Part shown: positions 1 through 9,359 of the stretch, piece after piece
Position numbering within the stretch: the first letter of the stretch is position 1
Layout of the letters: each line of letters begins with the position of its first letter
NCBI GenBank assembly: GCA_014584345.1
Contig: JACTNB010000022.1
Location: forward strand, 124,001 to 188,000
DNA from: Planctomycetota bacterium
Lineage (GTDB): Bacteria > Planctomycetota > Planctomycetia > Planctomycetales > Planctomycetaceae
DNA length: 64,000 bases
Reading direction: 5' to 3'
Program-made: the position numbers and the translations under genes
Notes under the pieces: model-generated
What the model was told of the DNA's origin: nothing
The model's input: only the letters and a program-made list of their open reading frames with translations
The model's database searches: none

Positions 1-453
1 TGCCGTCATGACGAAACCAAGGTGATCGACTCCCGCACCAGTGCGGACTTTGCTATTCGCCGACGCCGGGAATGCCTGAAGTGTTCACGCCGGTTCACTA
101 CATTTGAAAAAATCGAGGAATTGCCGATCAAGGTCATCAAAAAGGATGGATCGCGCGTCCCCTTTAATCGGGAAAAAATCCGCGAGGGACTCGAAAAAGC
201 CTGCTACAAGCGCCCGGTCAGTGAACAACAGATCGAATCGCTGATCAGCGACACCGAAGCGGAAGTGTACGAAAACTACGAGCGGGAAGTCCCCTCCCGC
301 GTGATTGGTGAGTTGGTGATCGAACAACTCCGCAAACTCGATCAGGTCGCTTTTGTCCGCTTTGCCTCCGTCTATCGCGAATTCAAGGACGTCAACGATT
401 TCGTCGAGGAACTTGGTTCCATGCTCAAACAACGCAGCGCCCAGGGGAAATAA
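1..453 (+). CDS. nrdR: Transcriptional repressor NrdR (5' partial)
   Basis: NrdR is a zinc-ribbon/ATP-cone repressor that senses dATP/ATP and binds NrdR boxes upstream of ribonucleotide reductase genes. The frame is open from base 1, so the start lies outside the window. The first visible codon is Cys, probably the second Cys of the N-terminal CPxC knuckle, followed by HDETKVIDSR. The second knuckle (CLKC) follows about 25 residues on, then RRFTTFEK, all hallmark NrdR sequence. The ATP-cone runs from about residue 40 (IKKDGSRVPFNREKI) to 130. About 150 residues are visible, close to the full family length, so only a few N-terminal residues are missing. No nrd operon or NrdR box is seen in the window. 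Confidence 0.95.
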   Translation, partial: CRHDETKVIDSRTSADFAIRRRRECLKCSRRFTTFEKIEELPIKVIKKDGSRVPFNREKIREGLEKACYKRPVSEQQIESLISDTEAEVYENYEREVPSRVIGELVIEQLRKLDQVAFVRFASVYREFKDVNDFVEELGSMLKQRSAQGK

Positions 454-795
454 CCCGTTCCCTTCCGCTGGAACTTTCAGGCATGTCGTCTGACTTCGCT
501 TCGAGTTATCGGGCAAATCGTGCTCGCACGTCGAGAGGATGCAGGACGCCAAGAAATCGGACGCAAGCGAAGTGATCGTGTTTTCTTCCCCTGTTTCCCT
601 TGGGGGAGCGGAAACGCTGGGGCGCGCCCGCGGCATTCCCAGCGATTGTTCGCACCGTTCGTAACGCAACGGTCTTTTTGCCTGTTTTGACGGCGCCGGG
701 CCCGAATACTGGGACGGAGCCAATTCCAGGGCAACTTTACTTCGAGAGACGCGGCCTCTATAACACCGAGAAACATCGGGCGAACAGGAGGCTTC
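454..795. other. Intergenic, nrdR to rph
   Basis: This 342-base stretch has no convincing gene. Open frames on either strand have no ribosome binding site and no family resemblance. The rph ribosome binding site (aacaggagg) is at its right end. No clear terminator hairpin was seen. Confidence 0.6.
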
Positions 796-1551
796 ATGCG
801 AAACGACGGACGAGCTGCTGACCAGTTGCGGGCCATTCACATTCAACGGGGTTTCACGACCGTGGCCCCAGGGTCCGTGTACATCAAGGCCGGGCGGACG
901 ACGCTGCTCTGCACGGCCAGTGTCGACCTGGAAATCCCCGCCTGGAAAAAAAACGAGCCCAATCCTTCCGGCTGGTTAACCGCCGAATACGACATGCTCC
1001 CCGGGAGCACGTCTCCCCGGAAACGTCGAGATCGGGGCAAGGTGGACGGGCGTTCTTCAGAAATACAACGCCTGATTGGCCGTAGCCTGCGGTCGGTCGT
1101 CGATTTTCAGGCACTGGGCCCCCGTACCATCACCATCGACTGCGAAGTGCTCGATGCCGATGGAGGTACGCGAACCCTGGGCATCACCGGGGGCTACATT
1201 GCCCTGGTGGATGCGTTGCTCTGGTTGCAACGGCAAGTCCCCGAATGCCGCGCGGGGAGCATTCTGCGCGGCAGCGTGGCCGCGGTGAGTGTGGGGATCT
1301 GCGAGGGGCTTCCTCTCCTGGACCTCGATTATTCCGAGGACAGTACGGCGGAAGTCGATTTGAACGTGGTCATGACCGGCACCGGGGACTATGTCGAAGT
1401 GCAGGGAACGGCCGAGCAGGAACCCTTTTCACGCTCCAGCCTGGACAGCATGTTGACTCTCGCCGAACGAGGAATTGTAGAATTAACAAGGATTCAGCGT
1501 CAGGTGTTTGCCGATACGTGGCCTCTGGACGAAAACCCCGCAATCCGTTAA
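796..1551 (+). CDS. rph: Ribonuclease PH
   Basis: RNase PH is a phosphorolytic 3'-5' exoribonuclease that trims tRNA 3' ends; it works as a hexamer of RNase-PH folds. At 251 aa the length is typical (about 240-250). Family sequence is clear: the N-terminal RPxxI-like start, GRTTLLCTASV, the GWLTAEYDMLPGST segment, the RxGxVDGRSSEIQRLIGRSLR stretch that carries active-site arginines, TITIDCEVLDADGGTRT with the catalytic Asp region, and a late VEVQGTAE. The start is supported by a GGAGG motif 5 nt upstream of the ATG. It is flanked by nrdR and a secreted hypothetical, and appears to be monocistronic. Confidence 0.97.
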   Translation: MRNDGRAADQLRAIHIQRGFTTVAPGSVYIKAGRTTLLCTASVDLEIPAWKKNEPNPSGWLTAEYDMLPGSTSPRKRRDRGKVDGRSSEIQRLIGRSLRSVVDFQALGPRTITIDCEVLDADGGTRTLGITGGYIALVDALLWLQRQVPECRAGSILRGSVAAVSVGICEGLPLLDLDYSEDSTAEVDLNVVMTGTGDYVEVQGTAEQEPFSRSSLDSMLTLAERGIVELTRIQRQVFADTWPLDENPAIR

Positions 1552-1652
1552 ACCACTCCCGTTCGCGCGGAATTTCCGCCCGTCACGTCGCGCGAGGGAT
1601 GTCAGGATGACACCGCTCGCTGGAATAATGCCCCGCAAGAATGGAGTCTGTC

Positions 1653-2657
1653 ATGCGTGTTCTCTCCGGGATCCTCGTCGCCTTGCTCTTTTCCGGATTG
1701 TGCACCCCGTCGACCGCCCTGGCAAAAATCGAGGCGGTGAAGGGGAAGCAATACACCCTTACCAAGAAGCACGGACCCTGGATGGTGATGGTCGCGGTCT
1801 TCAGCGAGCCTCCCGAGGAATTAAAAACCGAGGGCCTTACTCCCGAACAGGCCGCCGAGGAACTCGTTTATGAACTGCGGCTCAAGGGCATCCCCGCATA
1901 TACCTACCGCCGCGAAATGACCTATGAAACAGTCGAAACGGTGAATCGCCTGCAACAATCCGAAAAACGAAAATACAAGCTGGATACCGAAATCTGCGTG
2001 CTCGCGGGAAACTATCAGGGACCCGAAGCCGATCGGGAACTGGCCAAGCGAACCCTCGCCTGGGTCAAGGAATTTCAGCCCAAGTCCCTGGAACAAGGGG
2101 GGATCTACAAGCAGACCCCCGGCCAACCCGGCCTGCTCAGCGGGGCGTTTCTCACGATCAATCCGCTGCTCGATCCCGAGGTCGTCAAGAAGAACCAGCG
2201 CGACCCCGAACTCATTCGCTACAATCGCCACTACGATCATTCCCTGCTCGATAACCCCGGCAAGTACACCGTCACCGTCGCTTCGTTCTACCCGAATTCC
2301 GTGACACTCATCGGCTCCGGCGGAAACTCGTCGAAGAAACTCAGCGACAAGGGAGGTTTCGCGGAAGCCGCCGACCAAGCCTGGCAGGTGACGCGGGCGC
2401 TCCGCGAACGCAACATCGAAGCCTATGTGTTCCACGACCACAAACGCTCGATCGTCACCGTGGGCTCCTTTGAATCAACCAGCGATCCGCGGATCGAGGA
2501 GATCCGCAAAATGTTCGGCGCCCGCCTGGTGCCCGATCCCACCACGGGGCAATCGCAACTGATCGGCGAAGTCATCGTGCTCCCCAGCCAGGATGGCCAG
2601 TGGATGTGTACCTTCGATCCAAATCCCGAAACGATCGAAGTCCCCTTTCGGAAATAG
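1653..2657 (+). CDS. Secreted conserved hypothetical (SPOR-like repeats)
   Basis: No confident family. The preferred start is the second ATG because GGAG lies about 8 nt before it; an upstream in-frame ATG at 1641 would bury that motif. The first ~24 residues are a signal peptide (MRVLSGILVALLFSG, cleavage near TALA/KIE). The mature 310 aa contain two similar segments (about residues 35-125 and 200-280). Each resembles the SPOR-like pattern of a short beta strand with valines, 'EEL/EAA' and 'ALRERNIEAYVFHD..IVTVGSF'. This suggests a periplasmic, possibly peptidoglycan-associated protein. Homologues would be expected mainly in planctomycetes. The function is inference only. Confidence 0.7.
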   Translation: MRVLSGILVALLFSGLCTPSTALAKIEAVKGKQYTLTKKHGPWMVMVAVFSEPPEELKTEGLTPEQAAEELVYELRLKGIPAYTYRREMTYETVETVNRLQQSEKRKYKLDTEICVLAGNYQGPEADRELAKRTLAWVKEFQPKSLEQGGIYKQTPGQPGLLSGAFLTINPLLDPEVVKKNQRDPELIRYNRHYDHSLLDNPGKYTVTVASFYPNSVTLIGSGGNSSKKLSDKGGFAEAADQAWQVTRALRERNIEAYVFHDHKRSIVTVGSFESTSDPRIEEIRKMFGARLVPDPTTGQSQLIGEVIVLPSQDGQWMCTFDPNPETIEVPFRK

Positions 2658-2842
2658 GCCGAACTCTGCCCGTTCTGCTGATGGACGCCCACGGGGCCAG
2701 CATGTGTCGGCCCCGCTCCTGTTTCGACGGACCGAAGCCGAATACAGATTCCGTTCCCAACAACCGCTTCGCAGCATAGAATTTCCAGGCAATCCCGGTT
2801 TCGCCACGGGACAGACCAGGGAACTTCGCGCGGGAGTTTTCG

Positions 2843-3796
2843 ATGTCCGTGTTATTTCTCACCGAACAGGATGTGCGCGAACTGCTGAACATCGAGGATG
2901 CCATGCGGGTCGTCGAGCAGGCCTTTCTCCACCTGGCAGACGGTTCGGCCAGCAATATGTCCCGGCAAAGGATCCGTGGCGAACGGACCATGCTGCACAT
3001 ACTCGCGGGGGCTGATCGGGCGGAAAGTCAACTCGGGTGGAAAATATACACCACCACCCGCCAGGGCGCACGGTTTCTTGTCGGGCTGTACAACGAGGAA
3101 ACCGGCACGCTCGCAGGACTGCTCGAAGCCGATTTTCTCGGGCAACTCCGCACCGCAGCAGCCTCCGGCATCGCCACAAAATTCCTGGCGCGGCCCGATG
3201 CCTCCCGCCTGGGAATCATCGGCACGGGGTTGCAGGCACGCACGCAGGCCTGGGCGATTCAAGTGGCCCGCGATGTCCGGCAGGTGCGTGTCTACGGCAG
3301 AGACCAACCTCGCAGAACGGCATTCGCCAGGCAACTCGAAATCGATCTCGGCTTACCCGTTCTCGCCTGTGATTCCGCCTCGGACGTGGTGGCAAATTCC
3401 GATATCCTGGTAACGGCCACCACCAGCCAGTCCCCCGTATTCTCGGGAACCGATTTGCAACCAGGCACGCATCTGTGCGCGATCGGTTCCAATTTTATCC
3501 GGAAGTCGGAACTCGATCTGGAAACCTTCCGCCGGGTGCAACTCGTCTGCTGCGACTCCCGCGAGCAATGCCAGAGGGAAGCGGGAGATTTTCAGGCGCC
3601 ACTCCACGAAGGCCTGCTTGACTGGGAGAACATCCACGAACTTGCCGCTGTTGTCGCGGGAAAAATCCAGCGGCCCCATCCGAACGCCATTACGCTGTTC
3701 AAATCGGTGGGGCTGGGACTGCAGGATGTTGCCTTGGGAACCCTGGCGCTGGCACGGGCCCACGAGGCAGGACGCGGGCAGACGCTCCCGATTTAA
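2843..3796 (+). CDS. Ornithine cyclodeaminase / mu-crystallin family protein
   Basis: A 317-aa NAD(P)-binding protein of the ornithine cyclodeaminase/mu-crystallin family, which includes ornithine cyclodeaminase, alanine dehydrogenase (archaeal type), ketimine reductases and siderophore-precursor dehydrogenases. Visible features: the N-terminal dimerisation domain with LLNIEDAMRVVEQAF, the substrate-side lysine in LGWKIYTT, LGQLRTAAASGIATKFL, the Rossmann motif GIIGTGLQARTQ near residue 128, and the conserved tail ITLFKSVGLGLQDVALG. The start has weak ribosome-binding-site support (cgcgggag). There are no partner genes, so the substrate cannot be assigned. Confidence 0.88.
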   Translation: MSVLFLTEQDVRELLNIEDAMRVVEQAFLHLADGSASNMSRQRIRGERTMLHILAGADRAESQLGWKIYTTTRQGARFLVGLYNEETGTLAGLLEADFLGQLRTAAASGIATKFLARPDASRLGIIGTGLQARTQAWAIQVARDVRQVRVYGRDQPRRTAFARQLEIDLGLPVLACDSASDVVANSDILVTATTSQSPVFSGTDLQPGTHLCAIGSNFIRKSELDLETFRRVQLVCCDSREQCQREAGDFQAPLHEGLLDWENIHELAAVVAGKIQRPHPNAITLFKSVGLGLQDVALGTLALARAHEAGRGQTLPI

Positions 3797-3842
3797 GCAG
3801 CGGGCCGCGACCGCGACGGACCAGTCCGGAAGGTCTCCCTTT

Positions 3843-6644
3843 TTATTCCTGCCTCCGTTGCCGCAATTCCTCAATGAACCGGTTCGCAATACTTTGCAGT
3901 TGAGGTAACTCGGCCATCATGTCGGCCAGGTTGTCGGAACGGGCCTGGATTTCCATGTCCGCGCAACACTGCACGAATTCCTCGACGCCAAAGGTTCTGC
4001 CCATCGATTTCATGGTATGCGCCAGCCGACCCGCTTCCTGGATATCATCTACCGCCAGCGCTGCGTCGAGATGATGCAACAGAACGGGCAGTTCCTCGCA
4101 ACTGGCTGCTACCACCGCGTTAAGGATTTCCTCGTCCCGATCGGCCTCCGCATACGCGCCATCCCAGTTGATCAGTGGCTTGGAGCCAGACCCCTCCCCG
4201 ACGGCAGAATCGGCCGCCAGGGCAGACGTCGCCGCTGTGGGGGAACTCTGTTTCGGCGGAAAAAATTCGGAGATACCTCGATACAAGTCTCCCTTGCGAA
4301 TCGGCTTGGAAACATACCCATCCATCCCCGCCTCCAGGCAGCGTTCCCGATCTCCTTTCATGGCCCGTGCAGTCATCGCCACAATTGGGATATGACCTCC
4401 CGTGGCCTGCTCGAGTTGGCGGATGGCGGCCGTTGCCTGAAATCCATCCATCACCGGCATTTGCACATCCATCAGGATCAGATCGAAACGACCATCCCGA
4501 TATTTATCGACGGCAATTTGCCCGTTCTCGGCGATTTCCACCTGGTGGCCCCATTTCTTCAGGACGGCGGTGGCCAAGCATTGATTGGCCATGCCATCCT
4601 CGACCAGCAGAATATGCAAGGGTGGAAGAGGGGGTTGAACTTCTTCCGTTTGTCCCGAAGGACTCCCTGCGGCTTGCTGCTGGCGACCGCATGCCGTCAG
4701 TACCGATTCCAACAATTCCGACTGCTTGATCGGTTTCATCAGATGCGAGGAAACCTTCAACTGGCTGCTCCGCGACAGATCTCCCGGACGCGTTCCCGAG
4801 GTCAGCAGAATGACCGGAACGTCTCGGACCTCTGGCCAGTTCCGCAGCCGTTCGATCAGCGAGAATCCGTCTTCCTCGGGCATGTTTACGTCACTGATGA
4901 TCAAGGGGAGCCGCTTATGTGTGTCCACGCATTCCCGGACATGCGCAATCGCCTGGGAAACATCGGATACCGTGACCACCGCCAGTCCCCAACTCTGCAA
5001 CATCTCGGTCAGCAGCAGACGATTCGTTTCATTGTCGTCCACCACCAGGACGGGCATGTGGTCCAGATCGGGCCAGGCATGCGGTGGAGGTTCCGTTCCT
5101 TCGGTCGCGTCGCATTGCGTTAACCGCAACGTGAAATGAAACGTGCTCCCCTTGCCCAGGGTGCTTTCCGCCCAAATGGTCCCCTCCATCGCCTGCACTA
5201 GGCGCGATGAAATCGCCAGCCCCAGGCCGGTCCCCCCAAATTGCCGTGTGGTCGAAGCATCCGCCTGTTCGAATGCCTCGAAAATCTTCTGCAGACGATG
5301 CGAGGCGATCCCAATTCCCGTATCACGAACCTGGAAATGCAACTCCACATCGTTGTCACGCGTTTGCAGGGTCTGCACCTGCACCACAATTTCACCCTGT
5401 TCGGTGAATTTGATGGCGTTTCCCACCAGGTTCATCAATATCTGACGTATGCGAACCGGATCGCCCAGCACCATCCGCGAAATACTCGGATCTACCCGCC
5501 AGGCAAGCTCCAACCCCTTGCGATGCGCCCGTGCGGCCAACGCTCGCAGGGTTTCCACCACCAGATCGCGCAAGTCGATCCGCTCCCGTGTCAATTCCAG
5601 ATGACCGGCTTCAATCTTTGAGAAGTCCAGGATTTCATTGATGATTGCCAGCAACGCTTCCCCGGAATCGAGCACGGCCTTGACATAGGAATGCTGCGCC
5701 AGTTGCAATTCACTATCCAGCAACAACTCGCTCATCCCGATGATGGCGTTCATGGGGGTGCGGATTTCATGGCTCATGTTCGCCAGGAAGTCGCTCTTGG
5801 CCCGATTCGCCGATTCCGCCGCCTCCTTCGATTCCTGCATCGCCCGCTCGGCTTCCTTCTGTCGCGTGATGTCATGCGAAATGCCAAACGTGCCGATCAC
5901 CTCGTCTGCCGCATTCCGCAATACCCCTTTCGTCGTGGAAACCCAGGTGTGATGCCCATCGACCCAGGCAGGATGTTCTTCCTTGCCGATGATCATCTCG
6001 CCGGTCTGCATCAGGCGTTCTTCATCCCGCCGGGCCTCTTCCGCATACTCTCTCGGAAAGAAATTGTAGTCCGATTTCCCCACTAACTCCCGGGGGCTTT
6101 CGCTGCCCAGTTGCGCGGCCAGCGATCGACTGACTCGCGTGAAGCGTCCCTCGCAATCCTTGAAATAAATACAGTCCGGCAAGTGATCGAGCAACGTGTG
6201 CAGCAGGAACTGCTCATCCTGCAATAACGCTTGGATCTCCTCGCGTTCCGCGACGACTCGCTCGTATTCCCGTCTGTTTTTTAGGCCGAGCATCTCTGGC
6301 AGGCAGCGAATCAGCCACGCACTTCCCCCCACCGTGGCCATGGCCGCCACCAGCCGGACCGCCCCCCCCTGCCAGGTCAACAGGCCACGAGCCAGGAAGG
6401 CATCCAGCAGGAAGAGAATCGCGCATCCCCAGAACAGGCTTGTCAGCACCAGCCCGTAGCCCCACGGAATTCCCTCCGCGCGGGACTGTTGCGCACGCCG
6501 CAGGACAATCACAGGGACTGACACGCAGGCAAGCCCCGCCACCACGCTTGCCAGACTGAGCAACCAACCCACCACGATCGAACTCGCGACCAGGGAGTCC
6601 GACTGTCCCAGCAGAGCACAGGCTGGCAAATCCCACGGAGTCAT
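3843..6644 (-). CDS. Hybrid sensor histidine kinase with two receivers and HPt
   Basis: A 933-aa BarA-like phosphorelay kinase. Order: three to four N-terminal membrane helices (about residues 20-110), a short coiled coil, a PAS/PAC domain (CIYFKDCEGRFTRVS to GTFGISHDIT), HisKA with H-box SHEIRTPMNAI, HATPase with N-box NLVGNAIKFT and G boxes DTGIGI and GGTGLGLAI, REC1 (phospho-Asp in IISDVNMP), REC2 (ILMDVQMPVMDG), and a C-terminal HPt (RLAHTMKSMGRTFG). I start at the ATG with AAGGCGGA upstream. A GTG at 6743 would add 33 codons, but that stretch is rich in codons rare here (ATA, AGA, AGG, CTT). The gene stands alone, so the final response regulator must lie elsewhere. Confidence 0.93.
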   Translation of the reverse strand: MTPWDLPACALLGQSDSLVASSIVVGWLLSLASVVAGLACVSVPVIVLRRAQQSRAEGIPWGYGLVLTSLFWGCAILFLLDAFLARGLLTWQGGAVRLVAAMATVGGSAWLIRCLPEMLGLKNRREYERVVAEREEIQALLQDEQFLLHTLLDHLPDCIYFKDCEGRFTRVSRSLAAQLGSESPRELVGKSDYNFFPREYAEEARRDEERLMQTGEMIIGKEEHPAWVDGHHTWVSTTKGVLRNAADEVIGTFGISHDITRQKEAERAMQESKEAAESANRAKSDFLANMSHEIRTPMNAIIGMSELLLDSELQLAQHSYVKAVLDSGEALLAIINEILDFSKIEAGHLELTRERIDLRDLVVETLRALAARAHRKGLELAWRVDPSISRMVLGDPVRIRQILMNLVGNAIKFTEQGEIVVQVQTLQTRDNDVELHFQVRDTGIGIASHRLQKIFEAFEQADASTTRQFGGTGLGLAISSRLVQAMEGTIWAESTLGKGSTFHFTLRLTQCDATEGTEPPPHAWPDLDHMPVLVVDDNETNRLLLTEMLQSWGLAVVTVSDVSQAIAHVRECVDTHKRLPLIISDVNMPEEDGFSLIERLRNWPEVRDVPVILLTSGTRPGDLSRSSQLKVSSHLMKPIKQSELLESVLTACGRQQQAAGSPSGQTEEVQPPLPPLHILLVEDGMANQCLATAVLKKWGHQVEIAENGQIAVDKYRDGRFDLILMDVQMPVMDGFQATAAIRQLEQATGGHIPIVAMTARAMKGDRERCLEAGMDGYVSKPIRKGDLYRGISEFFPPKQSSPTAATSALAADSAVGEGSGSKPLINWDGAYAEADRDEEILNAVVAASCEELPVLLHHLDAALAVDDIQEAGRLAHTMKSMGRTFGVEEFVQCCADMEIQARSDNLADMMAELPQLQSIANRFIEELRQRRQE

Positions 6645-6843
6645 CGTTCTGTCCGCCTTCCTCGATTGCTCATCCAATACGCGCTCGTACGCGTCACCAA
6701 GTATCTCTTTCGACAGAATACCAAGTGTCGCCTTTAGGCTCACACAAATTCATCGGAGAAGTCCCGGAATTCAAAAAGTTCCAATGGTCCACCACCGCAA
6801 CAAAACGTGGCGGCACATCGGGAACCCCGAACGAAACACCAAG

Positions 6844-6879
6844 AAACAAGGCCGCGCCCAAAGGGGAGCGGCCTTGTTT
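6844..6879 (-). terminator. rpoD intrinsic terminator
   Basis: A 12-bp perfect stem (left arm AAACAAGGCCGC at 6844-6855, right arm 6868-6879) with a 12-nt loop lies 24 bases beyond the rpoD stop. Read on the minus strand, the stem ends in a T-rich GTTTCTTGG stretch. It separates rpoD from the kinase gene downstream on the same strand. Confidence 0.8.
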
Positions 6880-6903
6880 GCCTGTGTAAAAATCGAGTTG
6901 ATC

Positions 6904-8634
6904 TCAAACGGGAAGGATCTCCGCGTCTTCCAGGGAGGGCAGCGGAATTTCGCCATCCATCAGCGGGTACATGGCGTCCACGAACCCCTTGAGGTGATTG
7001 CTGCGGGTCTGATGTTGCAGCTTCCTCAACGCTTTGGATTCAATTTGTCGAATGCGCTCCCGGGTCACCTTGAAGATGCGCCCGGTTTCCTCCAGCGTGT
7101 AACTGTAGCCGTCTCCCAGACCGTAGCGAAGTTTGATGATTTCTCGCTCGCGATAGGTCAGGCTTTTGAGCACATGATTGATTTTGTCCCGCAACATCTG
7201 CTGCATGGCGGTATCGGCGGGGGTGTTTTCAGAATCGTCCTGCAGGAAATCGCCGAAACTGCTGTCCTCGCTTTCGCCCACGGGCGTATCCAGGCTGACG
7301 GGATGTTTCCACGTTTTCATGATCCGTTCCGTTTCCTCGACGGACATGTCGATCGCCGCGGCCAGTTCTTCCATGGTCGGTTCCCGGCCCGTTTCCTGGC
7401 GAATTTGTTCCGCCTTGGCCTTCAGCGTGGAAATACTCTGGAACATATGCACGGGAATTCGAATGGTCCGGGCATGATCGGCGACTGCTCGCGTGATCGC
7501 CTGCCGGATCCACCACGTGGCATACGTCGAAAACTTATAACCGCGGCGGTATTCGTACTTCTCCACGCCACGCATCAGGCCCGCGTTCCCTTCCTGAATC
7601 AAATCGAGGAAACTCAAACCCCGGTTGCGATACTTCTTGGCGATCGAAACCACCAGCCGCAAGTTGCCGCCCGAAAGCTTCTGCTTGGCTTCCGTCCAGA
7701 AGCTGAAGCGACGCTTAATCTCCCGGACCCGCGCGACGAATTCCTCGGGCAATTCCAGGGTATCCTGAACGAGTTCGTTCAGCTCTTCCTGCATGAGCAG
7801 AACGTCCTGAGCTGCCGAGGGGAGCCGCTTAAGTCGCTTAATGTCCCTCATCAGCTGCGAAAGACGATCCGCCAACTGGTCCATCCGTTTAATGATCGGC
7901 TGCAAGCGCTGCGTCCGCAGGCTAAGTTCCTCGGTGAGCGTGGCCATTCTACGACGGCGCAGCAGCATGCGATCCAGCGCCGCCTTCCGCTCGGCGGGGG
8001 TGGCCGTTTCCGACAGGCGAATCTGAAAGTCCTCGCGGTTGCGGGCCAGCAGGTGCCGCAACGTCTGCAGATTCGGTTCCATACGCCCCAGAATCTGTTC
8101 CTTCTGGGCATTTTCCGTTTCCGAGGTCCGCAAGGTCCGCTCGAACGGGAGTTCGCCGCAATGCACCTTTTCGAGCATGTCGACCACGATTTCCAGCGTG
8201 AAGTCGGATTCCATCGCGGTACGACGGAAACGCTTGCGGGTCACTTCAATCTGCTTCGCCAGGTAAATTTCGTCCGCCCGGGTCAGCAGCGGTATGTTCC
8301 CCATCTGGCTCAAATACATGCGGATCGGATCTCGGGAAGAGACCGGTGTTTCCGGTCCGATCATCGCGGGGATCGATTCGTCCTCGCTCGCATCCTCCTC
8401 CTCGATAGGCTGGCTCGGAAGCCCTATTTTCTCCGGCAACTTCTGAATCCGGCTCGACGGATCGTCGAACATATCCAGGCCGAGTTCGTCGAGAGCGAGA
8501 ACGATTTGATCGATTAAAGTCGGATCACCTCCTTCATCCGGCAGAAAATCGTCCATGCTTTGAAAACTGAGGCGACCAGTCTTCAAAGCCTCATTCATCA
8601 ACGGCTGAATCGATTCGCTGAATCGAGGCACCAT
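6904..8634 (-). CDS. rpoD: RNA polymerase primary sigma factor (RpoD/SigA)
   Basis: A 576-aa group 1 sigma-70. It shows an acidic N-terminal region, region 1.2 (RDPIRMYLSQMGNIPLLT), a roughly 150-residue charged non-conserved insert, region 2 with NLRLVVSIAKKYRNRGL, LIQEGNAGLMRGVEKYEY and YKFSTYATWWIRQAI, region 3 (EPTMEELAAAIDMS), and region 4 ending in TRERIRQIESKALRKLQH, the -35-binding helix. The chosen ATG is preceded by AAAGGGAG. The GTG five codons upstream is part of that ribosome binding site and is rejected. A long 1.1-kb leader region precedes the gene, with possible regulatory palindromes. Confidence 0.97.
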   Translation of the reverse strand: MVPRFSESIQPLMNEALKTGRLSFQSMDDFLPDEGGDPTLIDQIVLALDELGLDMFDDPSSRIQKLPEKIGLPSQPIEEEDASEDESIPAMIGPETPVSSRDPIRMYLSQMGNIPLLTRADEIYLAKQIEVTRKRFRRTAMESDFTLEIVVDMLEKVHCGELPFERTLRTSETENAQKEQILGRMEPNLQTLRHLLARNREDFQIRLSETATPAERKAALDRMLLRRRRMATLTEELSLRTQRLQPIIKRMDQLADRLSQLMRDIKRLKRLPSAAQDVLLMQEELNELVQDTLELPEEFVARVREIKRRFSFWTEAKQKLSGGNLRLVVSIAKKYRNRGLSFLDLIQEGNAGLMRGVEKYEYRRGYKFSTYATWWIRQAITRAVADHARTIRIPVHMFQSISTLKAKAEQIRQETGREPTMEELAAAIDMSVEETERIMKTWKHPVSLDTPVGESEDSSFGDFLQDDSENTPADTAMQQMLRDKINHVLKSLTYREREIIKLRYGLGDGYSYTLEETGRIFKVTRERIRQIESKALRKLQHQTRSNHLKGFVDAMYPLMDGEIPLPSLEDAEILPV

Positions 8635-8822
8635 ACACTCCCTTTGCACTGAAAAAAGGAACGATTTCGCGTGATTCCATGCACGCGAGGGAACTTGACG
8701 AGGAATTCTTGAGTCTTATCCGAAAACTTCACACCATGCCATGGATCGTTTCGGAATACAAGTCAACCCGTCACCAATTCACTTGGGAACACCTTTTCCG
8801 GATTCCACCGGAATCATGGGGG

Positions 8823-8840
8823 AAGAACGCAAGCGTTCTT
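8823..8840. repeat. Short hairpin AAGAACGC-AA-GCGTTCTT
   Basis: Eight-base perfect inverted arms (8823-8830 and 8833-8840) around two bases, followed by AAAAAG. It lies about 190 bases upstream of the rpoD start codon, in a place where an operator or 5' leader structure could act. It is not a typical terminator, because no T-run follows on either strand. Confidence 0.4.
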
Positions 8841-9233
8841 AAAAAGCTCTTGCGTACAACATCCTCAGGCGGATGATATCAGGGCGGGAACGCAGTCGAT
8901 CGCAGTCGCGACAACTCGACCAGTTCTCATGCGGGCCAGACTCGGCTCGGCAGCAGGACAATCATTGTCGTTTTCGGACACCGGAGCAATCCTCTCTTCA
9001 TGGAGAACAGTGAGAAGATCTTGATTCGTTCCTTCGAATCCCCTCTCTCTCGGCACTCACTTTTCCTGCACGCCCATCTGGCATGCAGCTCTAAGGATGC
9101 CGATGGGAAAACATCTGCCTGATCCTGAGTGTGGCAACCTGTTTCCCGGGCAACAACTCTCGCAACAATACCAGAACCTTGCAGCCCGTCCATGAAAAAA
9201 ATGCATAATCGGAAAAAAAGTGACATTTTCTCC

Positions 9234-9253
9234 ATACATGTTGCAACATGTAT
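9234..9253. promoter_or_regulatory. Perfect 20-bp palindrome, candidate operator
   Basis: ATACATGTTGCAACATGTAT is its own reverse complement across all 20 bases. An odd, uninterrupted palindrome of this length in an AT-rich patch between divergent rpoD and rpsP is typical of a dimeric HTH repressor site. It lies about 600 bp from rpoD and 460 bp from rpsP, so the regulated transcript is uncertain. Confidence 0.5.
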
Positions 9254-9315
9254 TTAACCGTCTATTCTAAAGACCCCGCCGCTCTCCGCCCTGCTCTTTG
9301 CCCGCTGCTGGTCCC

Positions 9316-9359
9316 CCTGCGTGTTATTTTGCCGATACCTGCGTGTTATTTTGCCGATA
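9316..9359. repeat. Perfect 22-bp tandem duplication
   Basis: Two abutting identical 22-base units (9316-9337, 9338-9359), each starting cctgcgtg and ending gccgata. A period of about two helical turns would put both copies on one DNA face. It sits about 60 bp from the 20-bp palindrome, in the same intergenic region. Confidence 0.75.

Noticed and set aside
6784..8517. A 577-codon plus-strand frame opposite rpoD
   Set aside because: It is the reverse shadow of rpoD: low-complexity, no motif, no ribosome binding site.
8927..9235. 102-codon minus-strand frame starting at the 20-bp palindrome
   Set aside because: No ribosome binding site and random-like composition; the palindrome was reported on its own merits.
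9316..9359. CRISPR or phage att repeat
   Set aside because: Two abutting 22-bp copies only, no spacer, no integrase nearby.
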